64,000 bases of DNA from Silene latifolia (lineage: Eukaryota; Streptophyta; Magnoliopsida; Caryophyllales; Caryophyllaceae), in NCBI RefSeq assembly GCF_048544455.1, contig NC_133536.1, forward strand, positions 200,387,325-200,451,324, written 5' to 3'. Both the position numbers and the translations under genes were made by a program. Under the pieces are notes generated by a model. It searched no databases, was not told the DNA's origin, and was given only the letters and a program-made list of their open reading frames with translations. This document shows, piece by piece, positions 50,827-64,000 of the stretch. Each line of letters begins with the position of its first letter. Position 1 is the stretch's first letter.

Positions 50827-51672
50827 TTAGTAGCCATTAGTTAGTTTTAGACTTATTTAGCTTTGTTTGTTGAACACGTATTTAGTTTAAGTTTGTTGAA
50901 CACGTATTTAGTTTAAGTTTGTTGAACACGTATTTAGTTTAAGTTTGTTGTGTACTAAACTTATGTAAACCTTTTATTTTAAGGTTATGCGAAAACGTTG
51001 TTTGGAAATCTCGTCTTGAACGAGTTGTGAATTTGTTGAGTGCTGGAATTTTCTGTGTGTTTGCAGGAAACTGTATGTAATTGATTTCTAAGAAATTTGG
51101 GGGAGCTGGGAACGCTGTAAACCCCCTGGAACGGAATTTGTGACGGAAAATCCGTCGCAACGGTTGACTATAGCTTTGACTTTAGCAGCCACGTGGCCTT
51201 TATGAATAGTATATTGTGACGGAAATTCCGTCGCAAATGTTGACTACATGTTTGACTTTAGAACCCATGTGGCCTGTATGAACAATATATTGCGACGGAA
51301 ATTCCGTCGCAAATGTTGACTACAGGTTTGACTTTAGCAGCCACATGGCCTATATGAACAGTATATTGCGACGGAATTTTCGTCGCAAATGTTGCCTATA
51401 TGTTTGATCCTGACAGTAGTGTGGACCCCATTACAGTGTCTTGCGATGGAAATTCCGTTGCAGGATAAGATTTTGTGACGGAATTCTGTGACGCCTCTAT
51501 CCGTCGCAGAATTTCATTTGCTACGGAATTTCCGTCGCAAAATTTTATTTTGCGACGATTATCTGCGACGGTCAAATTTCATCGCAGGTCCGTCGCAAAT
51601 ACTATATTTGCGACGGTATATCGGTATTTGCGACGGATTTATCCCTCGCTATGGAACCTTTTCTTTGTAGTG
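50827..51672 (+). repeat. CACTA-2 3' untranslated and subterminal repeats
   Basis: After the gene there are three copies of gttgaacacgtatttagttt (about 50868-50945). From 51130 the TGCGACGGAAATTCCGTCGCA palindromes recur in units of about 76 bp with gttgactacatgtttgac...gtggcctgtatgaac. The end is ctatggaaccttttctttgtagtg. Confidence 0.85.
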
Positions 51673-51675
51673 GCA

Positions 51676-54583
<2,908 letters not shown>

Positions 54584-56210
54584 CTAGGACTCGTCGTCCT
54601 CATCATCATCATCTCCGGTCCCGAACTGGGACTCCCGGATGAAGTCATCTGTGTTCATGGCCACGGTCGAGTCATCTACTCCTGTGGTCAAGTCAATGTC
54701 GACCTCCTGGCCCGCTCCTGAGCCGCTAGGAAAGCTGGCATCACCGAATATGGAGGGGGTCCCTCCAAACCACTGAGTATCATGCCCCTCCCCTTTAGTA
54801 GAGGGCGGGGTGGGGAAAACCGGAACGCTAAAGTAGTCCGGCCGAATGTTCATGTCGGCGTAGGCAAAGCTCCCGTCCTTGGGGTACCCACCATCCGGCT
54901 CAAGGTAGTAAGATGGGTAAAGGCCGGAGGGGTGGTTATATTGCCTCCTTCGATAATCATCATTAATAGGGAATTGGCCCACCGATTGGTCAAAGTATAT
55001 CCTATCCAACAGTTTTTGCAAACCGAGCTCTCACTAGCGGCCATTTGCAATCTCAATCTCATGTTGTTCATAAATGATACCAAGTCGGAGTGGAGCGGGG
55101 TTGGTTAAGGAGGGCGTCTTTATGAGGCTTCTTCACCAAATTGGGGGTTCCAAGGATTGGATTGGAAGGCGGATGGAGTCGGCATCATGAACCGGAGACT
55201 AGATGTGGTCTCCGTCGGGTTGTCCCTCCCATAGATGATTGGTGGATTTTGGGGAGGTTGGGACGGGTCTTCCTCCGCTTCAATCTCAAGGAGTTAGGCT
55301 TCTTGGTCGGGTTTGATTTTCATTTTGTTGGCATTTGGGAGCGGGATGGAGTTCCGCTTTTGGATTTGCCAATACTCAAGGCCGTTAAAAGGGTTTGTCT
55401 TGATCCACTCAAGAGATTTCATCATGTAGTCTTTTGTTATGTAAGTCTCTCAGGGTAGCCAATGCATCCCGGAGAAGTCCACCTGCCGGTCCATGCTTTT
55501 GTCAATGCGGGTGATGATGCCACCCACATGTAGTGGAACCTTTTGCCCCGGAGAGTTGGCCAATTTGGCTAAGTGCAGGGCCATGTGATGAGCCACATTG
55601 ATTTTGTAGGGCTTAGGTTTCATGATTAAATATGAGCCTAAAATTTCAAGCTCAATAACCCTAAATACCCAAGGTTCATCGACGGCAAAGATAGTGCACC
55701 CCAAAAATCGGTGCCAAATCCTCATGGGTGCATTATGAAATGAAGTAGCCGACCCTTTCACACCATTCTTGTCATCTAAGCCTGAAATAGCCTTCCGCAC
55801 TCATGAAAAGTGGAGGGTGTCGGATGCCTTGTGGGTAGAGACATTTTACAACCCGAAAATATTGGCAAGTCGGGCAAGGTAATTGTATGGTCTCGATTCA
55901 TGAGACGGAAGTGCAATTGGGCCACCATCCTGGTTTGTCTATCCTTATAAAGATGTAAACTACTCAATAATTCCCAAGTAATACGGAGGTAAGTTCTCTC
56001 ATGCATGTTATACATTCCTTTCGTACCCACTCCCATAAACAAGGCCTCCGTCTCCTTATCTAAACCTAGGTTCCGCATAGCGGGGCGGCAAATAAATCGA
56101 GTCGGGGTTAGGGGGCGTTGCTTAAAGAGTATAAATTTACCTTTTTGAGTTTGTGTGAGAAACTCAACCTCCGGAAAGTCGGGATCTGGGATTGTATCGT
56201 TAGCCGCCAC
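54584..56210 (-). pseudogene. Athila-like 3' ORF (ATHILA ORF-1/env-region type), frameshifted
   Basis: Minus strand, downstream of the integrase. The segment 55776-56210 (FILFKQRPLTPTRFICRPAM, ERTYLRITWELLSSLH, HTITLPDLPIFSG) has the look of the ATHILA ORF family. The frame changes near 55790 and continues in 55450-55800 (MRIWHRFLGCTIFAVDEPWV, INVAHHMALHLAKLA). After a further 400 bp without a single clear frame, 54850-55083 and 54584-55021 give the C-terminal part, with SFMNNMRLRLQMAASE and an acidic end DDDDEDDES. The function of this ORF is unknown. Assignment rests on motif memory and on its position after an Athila integrase. Confidence 0.55.
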
Positions 56211-56364
56211 CTAGACTAGTTGTTGTTATAGTGCCCTTGCGAGATCCCCCCTTATCCTCTTTCCCGTCATAGATGAAGGATTGGAAGGTTAGTGGTGATG
56301 TAGGGTTGGTGGTTGGTTGAATGTTGAAGGTAAGGAGGGGGTTTAATAGAGTATGGGTGTGGTA

Positions 56365-56449
<85 letters not shown>

Positions 56450-57375
56450 ATTTAGAGAGATGGAAATTTTCTAAAAAAATGAGGAATTGATATGTGATTT
56501 TCAAGTCTTATTTGGGTATTACGGGGCTCTGTGCCGGCGGGGGCACCGGCTGCCGGTCCACCGGTTGGGGGCTCTTTGCCTTGAATTCAAAAAAATCAAT
56601 TTTTTTCCAGAAATATAAAGTCTCGCTGCCGGTGGGGGCACCGGCTGCCGGTCCACCGGCAGGGAGCTCCTCTCCTTCTCCTTTTCCTTCTTTTGTTCAT
56701 CAATGCCAGGTTCCCTGTCGGTAGGCCGGCTGCCGGCTTGCCGGAAGAGAACACTTATTCCTTCATTTCTTCGTGATTTCTCCAATAATGGGATTCTCTG
56801 CCGGTGAGCCGGCTGTCGGCAGAGAATCATGGTCCTTCAATTTTTTCTTCATTTTTCCTCAATAGCTGGATTCCTTGCCGGTGGGCCAGTTGCCGGCAAA
56901 GAATCTCTTCTCTTTGAATTTTTTTTCAGTTTCTTCAATATGCGGATGTTCCCTGCCGGTGACCCGACTGTCGGCCTACCGCAGAGATCCCCCCATTTTG
57001 TTATTTCATCAATCAAAGTTTCCTCAAGTTGAATAGCGCTCGCCGCCGATGGGGTCACCGGTTGCCGGTCCACCGGCACGGGAGCACTATTTGTGAAATT
57101 CAGCCCTTGTCCTTCCTTTTTCTCTTCTTTCTTCTTCACTTTCGCATTTTTAAAATAAATCCAACTCCTTCACTTACCTATTTTCTCATGTTTTCCACTC
57201 TCATGCTGACGCATCATGTCGGGAATTGGGCTAAGTGAAGGGTCCCGTCACACAACCCAATATGTGCCAAGCACGATGTTTCCAAATTCTCTCATTATCT
57301 AACTACATGCATGTTATTTACAAGTGGTGGTTCTTGTGGAACTCCACCAAACCAAATCATTGTCCAATTCTTTTA
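56211..57375. repeat. Spacer with (GA)n and seven CCGGC-rich palindromic units
   Basis: (GA)n runs from about 56365 to 56446. From about 56527 to 57090 seven units occur at roughly 60-115 bp spacing, each starting tgccggtg/gtcggtag and containing an imperfect palindrome such as caccggctgccggtccaccg. Each is followed by gggagctc- or gagaaca-like sequence. One more unit lies at 1-40. No ORF of substance. Confidence 0.75.
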
Positions 57376-58585
57376 ACTTGACTCTTCCTCGGGAAGTGGT
57401 TTCCTGAGGTAGAACACTTCAATCAGACCCTTGTCATCTCCGTCGTAGTAACGCTTCACTCGTTGCTCATTAACTTTGAAGGTTCCTCCTTCCTCACTCC
57501 AAAGTTCAAAGGTGTCATAAGGAGATATATCCATCACCTTAAAAGGTCCTGACCACCTCGATCGTAGCTTACCCGGGAACACTTTCACCTTGGAATTGAA
57601 AAGGAGAACAAGGTTTCCTACACCGGTATCTTTCTTCACAATTTTGGCATCATGCCATTTCTTCGTTTGATCCTTGTAAATTTTGGAGCTCTCATAAGCT
57701 TCCAACCTCAATTCTTCTAGTTCATTCATTAGAATGAATCAAGCTTCTCCGGCAGCATCAAAGTCAAAATTCATTTCTTTAAGAGCCCACCAAGCCTTGT
57801 GCTCTAGCTCAACGGGCAAATGACATGCTTTGCCATACACAAGCTTGTAGGGTGTGGTGCCAAGAGATGTTTTGTACGTCGTTCTCAATGCCCATAATAC
57901 ATCAGGGAGCTTTTGGGACCAATCCTTCCGGCTCTTGATAGTCACGTTCTCCAAGATAGCTTTAATTTAGCGATTAGAAACCTCCACTTGCCCACTAGTT
58001 TGAGGGTGGTAGGCAAGGGCGGTTTTATGCCGCACTCCGTGTGACTCTAGCAACGCCTCGAAAGTGCTCTTGTGGAAATGAGAGCCACCATCACTAATCA
58101 CAACTCGTGGAGTTCCGAACCGGGGGAAGATTGTGCTTTTGAACAACTTCATCACAACCTTGGAGTCATTGGTTGGTGATGCAACCGCGTCTATCCACTT
58201 TGAAACACAGTACACGGCGACCAAAATGTATTCATTGCCGCATGAGTTGGGAAATGGTCCCATAAAGTCTATACCCCAACAATCGAATAGCTCAATTTCA
58301 AGGATGTTGTTAAGGGGCATCTCATTCCTCTTTCCGATGTTGCTGGTGCGTTGACACGCATCACATGATTTTACCAAGTAGTGAATATCTTTGACCATAG
58401 AGGGCCAATAGAATCCGCCTTGGAGGATCTTGGCAATGGTTCTTGAAGTGGCCAAGTGTCCTCCATAGGCTAAATTGTATATTCGATCAACGATTTCCAT
58501 GCCCTCTTCTCTCGACACGCACCTCCGGAACATCCCATCCCCACACTTACGGAACAAATGGGGATCATTCCAAAAATACCGCTTG
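57376..58585 (-). pseudogene. Athila-type integrase, two nonsense codons, N-terminally truncated
   Basis: A single minus-strand frame runs from about 58585 ([17 protein letters not shown]) through the zinc finger (CDACQ at about 58348) to the catalytic core: WGIDFMGPF (Asp near 58269), ISDGGSHF (Asp near 58092) and QVEVSNR (Glu near 57984). It is interrupted by TAA near 57967 and TGA near 57739. The C-terminal segment follows (MNELEELRLEAYESSKIYK, FPGKLRSRWSGPFKVMDISP) to a stop at 57373-57375. The first His of the zinc finger seems replaced (YNLAYGGH). Upstream pol is missing: sequence homology stops abruptly at about 58585. The wording matches Athila-lineage integrases. Confidence 0.85.
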
Positions 58586-61121
58586 ATTGCATTTGTGTGT
58601 GATCTGATTTGTTTTTATTAGTCAAACCTAGTTTGATTGCATTTGTGTGCGATCTGATTTGTTTTGATGCCTCCCATCTTGAAATTGTTGCATGACGTAC
58701 CCCTAAGTTTTCAGCAAGTGAGTGTTGTGAAGTCCTATTGAGTAAATCAATAGACATGAGCTTCTCATTATCTAAGACCACGCACTCTTCTCATGTTCCT
58801 GCTACCTTTCTTTTTGTTGCTGACATTCACTGGTATGCATTCCTTCCTCTGTGACTTTTCTAGATTCCACAACTTAGTTATTGTTTTCCTGCAAACTGAG
58901 TACCTTGTTGCCAGTGATAACATAATATCATAGTCTGGTGTTCCATTAGTGCGGTTTTCTAAAAGTGTTTCAAGAATTTTTTATTTTCCTAAGTTTGTGA
59001 GATTCTTCATTGAATGAATCTACTTTTTTTGTTTGAAAGGTGTTTATGTGAAAGGTGATTTTTTTTGTGAAAGGTGATTTTTGGACACTTGCTTATAAAT
59101 GAATCCTCATAAATATTCCTTCTATTTATAGAACAAAGAACTTTGCACTCTTTTGAACTATTGGTTTAGGCGCAAAAATGAAACCTGTTTGTATTTTGGC
59201 TCCATATTTGAATTTTGGTGCCAAATTTTAGACTTGGTGTGAAGGATATCTAACATTTCACTGAGTTTTTGTGTTAACTTAGCTTATGGTTCAACTCCAA
59301 TGGGCCAATCAAGATAAGATGAAGGAAACCAATGGTTAATTTGAAGTCCATCTTTCTGTTTTGTTCTTCATTTTCTAATTTAGTTTCTGTAAATTTATCT
59401 GAAGTCCATCTTTCTGTGTAATTTATTTTCGATTTAGAGTTCAAGATAATTTTATTTTAAGAGGCTGTGTAGTTTTATTGTGTAATTTAATTAGGATTTA
59501 GAATTTGTAATAATTTTACCTTCATGAAATTTTAATTTTACGCCAAACCGTCCGTGTATCGAAACTGTTAAGGGGAAAAAATGCAGCAGATATGTGTTTA
59601 TGAAAAGGGAGGGAAATGAAAATGGTATGTAAAAAGGGAGGGAGTAATTAACTTCTTAATTTTCCAATTAACAATCTAAATCAGAACACCCTCTCTCCAA
59701 TCACCTACCCCCGGCCACTACAATACTTTACCATATTATACTCCCTTCCTTAATTCTAATGCCCTCCATGAATAAAAAGAATTATCCAGAATATGAGGGA
59801 GTATATCTTTGAAAATATGCCGATAGGTATAATGATGTTGTCTTTAGGGGTCCTCATATAATATAAGTCAGACATATAAGAGAGTAGATGGGTTTTGTCT
59901 AAAAAACGAGAGGGCGATATAATGATGTTGTCTTTCGGGGTGTGCAATATTAGGTCTGGACCGGAAAAATGGTCTGTCCGGATGAGAACCTACCGGGATT
60001 AAAAATGTTGGTCCGATTCTCGCCCCAACATTTTTAAGATTCAGGTTTCTGGTCCGTGTACGGTTTTCCGGTCCAGATCTAAAAAAATCGAATTATTGTT
60101 GATTAATTTTTTTTCTTAAAATATTATTGTAAGAAACATTGGAGGTTTACTTAATCTGGTCCGATTCGGTTCAATGGACCGAATTTTTAGACCACAATTT
60201 GAAAAAAGTGGGTATGTAAAAATAAATTCCGGTTTGGTCCCAGAATTTTTGCGGGCTGAAATTTGGTAATCAGGTCTAGGATTTTTATCGATTCTGGTCT
60301 TGATCCGGCCCGATCCGGTTTTGAACTAATGCATTGACCTAATTGTCTTTTCAAGTTGTTGGACATAACGAGAATAAAAAGTCAACTTCGGAGTTCGGCC
60401 CATATATGGGACTGTTCCAATACAAGCCTAAAAAGTTGTTAAGTCATACCTAAAATCAGGTTACCCTACTTTATACAAGGCCCAAAATCAATATGAGCCT
60501 AATTACATGTACTTCCTTTTAACAAGTAGACTGACCATACAACCAATTGTTTTGGTTGTATAAAATAGAACCCGAGTTTCATAATGTGTTTATTTGAGCT
60601 TAAACCTATAAATCTATAGATTGTGAATTTTATTAAAAATACTAAACTTAAAAAATTATATTGAAACTCAAAGATAATATATATGAGCTAACTACATTTT
60701 AATTTTTGACATTAAAAAATTTAAATATAAATAAAAAATTATGAAAGCTCGATAAAAATACAAATAGGGTCGATTAAATTGGTTATGGTTGTACAATGCT
60801 CTTGTACAACCAATTGTATAATAATATTTGTGGTTAATTTTTGTGTTGTTTTTTAGTTAATCTAAATGGTTATGATTTTTATGTTTGTGGATCGATTTTA
60901 TACAAGTTATAGGTTCAATCTACGTCCAAAAATCTGCAAATGATTCGCAACAAAATTATTTGTATTTTAGTAGAGGCACAACAATTCTACATGTATTTTG
61001 ATTTTGATTTACCTTCTTCTTGAATTGAGAACGTAAAAGCTTTGAAAATTACCATAGATACTACTTCTGTAATTAAGTAAAGATAATTAACATCACAAAA
61101 TGACGTAAAACACTAGTAAAA
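58586..61121. other. Intergenic region between the Athila remnant and the peroxidase
   Basis: No gene supported. Next to the integrase break a 31-bp segment (ttgattgcatttgtgtgtga and following) is repeated about 46 bp apart (58587 and 58633). A block gataatgatgttgtcttt-like sequence occurs twice (about 59830 and 59918). Pieces reading gagggagtata/tactcccttcctt at about 59635-59805 resemble Stowaway/mariner MITE ends. A GGTCCG/CCGGACC-rich repeat lies at about 59950-60320. The last 500 bases are AT-rich and would include the peroxidase 3' end. Confidence 0.5.
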
Positions 61122-62599
<1,478 letters not shown>

Positions 62600-62657
62600 A
62601 GTTCAGAGTTTGCTAGAGTATGACTTATGCTTGAAATAAACATGAGAAAATGCATTC

Positions 62658-62665
62658 TATTTATA
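62658..62665 (-). promoter_or_regulatory. Peroxidase TATA box
   Basis: Read on the minus strand, CTATAAATAG lies 59 bp before the ATG at 62599, a normal plant core promoter position with a short leader. Confidence 0.7.
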
Positions 62666-62996
62666 GTAGTTTTGCATGTAAAGTTTCATCGAGGTTTTGT
62701 ATGGCCCTATCTATTGACTTAACTACCAAAAAGAAGTTTTAGTCTTGTTAGGGGGCAAACCCATGATGCGTTTACAAAATATAATAGTACGAGGTCTTTT
62801 GGGAAAGAGTCTAAGAGTAAATTCGTGAGGGCTTGGCCCAAAGCGGACAATATAGTACTATTATGAGTTGTGGACACAGATGCAGCAGAGGCCCAACACG
62901 GGATATTCACGCTTTCGCACAACAAGTCTAATGGTTAAAACAGGGTTATCGTGGGAATAGATCATCACAGGTTTTAATTATCTTCTTCTTATATTA

Positions 62997-63209
62997 CTCT
63001 CTCTATTTCAGTCATTTGTTTATCATTTTCATTTTAGGGTGTCTCATTCATTTCTTTAATTACCTTGTCTCTAATTGGTTACTTAATCATCTAATTTCAT
63101 TATTATCCACTTGTCATTTGATAACACTACCCTCAAATGGTCCCTTTCTTTTCCTTAATCTTTATGCCAAAAGTAATTCAAGATAAACAAATGACCGGGA
63201 CAGAGGGAG
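62997..63209. mobile_element. Stowaway-type MITE (Tc1/mariner superfamily)
   Basis: 213 bp between TA dinucleotides (62995-62996 and 63210-63211), the usual Stowaway TSD. The left end is ctctctctatttcagtcatt then tgtttatc. The reverse complement of the right end is ctccctctgtcccggtcatt then tgtttatc, a very common plant Stowaway terminus. No coding sequence. It lies about 0.4 kb upstream of the peroxidase ATG. Confidence 0.85.
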
Positions 63210-64000
63210 TAATAGCTTTGCTCCTCATTTGATTCCAAAAAAAAAAAAATCTATGGACTTGATTTATGGACTGGTTTGCCTCAGCTGTCTCTACTATCCC
63301 GTTGCTTGGGACTCAACAAGTGATATGAAAGCCGACGGTTCAGCTTGGGACTGCAATGCTTGATGTGGTGATGGTGATCCATATGGGACGGACTAACCAC
63401 CGTCATAGACTAACTGCCATAAAGCTCCCCTCTAGTTAGATAGAGCGGAGTAACACATCAATAGATTATAAGTGAACAGGTTAGTTTATAAATTGATTGA
63501 TTAGTCCTTTTATCACCAATTGATTTTAGAATGAAACTACACATGATTTGTGAACTGATTGGTCTCAGTTGTCTCTACTAGTCCGCTGCACATATAGCCA
63601 AACGAAGCTGAAAAAGTCAAAGAAGCACCTAATTTGTCCTTAAGAATCTTAATTTTAAAGCAATTTAAGCAATTACAGTATGACAATAACAGGATATTGG
63701 ACAAAGATTAGATAGGAGTAGAGTGGCATACACTTATTTGTCAAAATTGGGACAGTGGTAACTAAATGTTGGTATGGGCTTAAGCACTTTTTCTGCTAGG
63801 GACGTTGTAACTAAATGTTGCAGCATGTGTCCTATTTATATGTCTCATATTACATCCTAGGATTGTAATTTCAAGCATTATCTCGCTCTCATATAAAAAA
63901 TCACGTCAATCGTATGGATCAGATGTATATCGTGTATGTCCAGTTAATTTGAACATAAAATGAAACACAAAAGTAAAAATGTATAATTGCTCTTTTTTTT
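63210..64000. other. Non-coding right end of the window
   Basis: No gene seen. A block of about 45 bp, gatttatggactggtttgcc...cagctgtctctacta, recurs as gatttgtgaactgattggtc...cagttgtctctacta (about 63260 and 63546). The rest is AT-rich and without recognisable features. Confidence 0.45.

Noticed and set aside
58470..58781. A 103-aa minus-strand ORF spanning the integrase border
   Set aside because: Its C-terminal part is the integrase in a wrong frame and its N-terminal part includes the duplicated 31-bp repeat. No domain is recognised.

Overview
The window is plant nuclear DNA made almost entirely of nested transposable elements, with one intact host gene near the right edge. Ty3/gypsy Tat and Athila elements, CACTA elements encoding both TNP2-type and Transposase_24-type proteins, and a class III peroxidase with the classic three-intron layout all point to a eudicot. 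The Tat element carries antisense genes in the manner described for Retand elements of Silene, so Caryophyllales (perhaps Caryophyllaceae) is my best guess. That placement is inference from family resemblance.

Layout. Bases 1-176, 26429-26622, 31543-31554 and 51676-58585 form the oldest layer, a minus-strand Athila-like Ty3/gypsy retrotransposon remnant. Its integrase lies at 57376-58585 and a degenerate 3' ORF at 54584-56210. Three large insertions sit in this layer. CACTA-1 spans 177-26425 with TSD AAA. A full-length but broken LINE spans 26623-31528 with a 14-bp TSD. CACTA-2 spans 31555-51672 with TSD GCA. The two CACTA copies are in the same orientation and closely related, but their TSDs differ, so they are independent insertions.

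Second-level insertions. CACTA-1 is split by an 18-kb minus-strand Tat/Retand-like retrotransposon (5382-23347, TSD AAATG, two LTRs of about 2.43 kb). On the opposite strand this element carries two intron-containing genes resembling plant mobile domain proteins (8945-11982 and 12900-14402). CACTA-2 is split by a 5'-truncated LINE (35956-38406), a solo LTR (39390-40798, TSD GGGAG), two adjacent non-coding foldback-like elements in a (TA)n microsatellite (41679-44820 and 45007-48930), and a small LINE fragment encoding an RNase H domain (about 49141-49692). Because the two CACTA copies can be aligned, each serves as the empty-site control for insertions in the other.

Every transposon gene I could follow through its key domains has frameshifts, nonsense codons or lost splice sites, so these copies look non-autonomous. 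The only intact protein-coding gene is a minus-strand class III secretory peroxidase (61122-62599, four exons, 327 aa) with a TATA box. A Stowaway-type MITE lies about 0.4 kb upstream of it.

The most unusual structures are the paired foldback elements with inverted 21-bp minisatellites in (TA)n, and a palindromic GCGCAGCAG box that recurs near the Tat LTR promoter and upstream of both antisense genes. A third is a roughly 290-bp hairpin preserved in the 5' intron of both CACTA copies.
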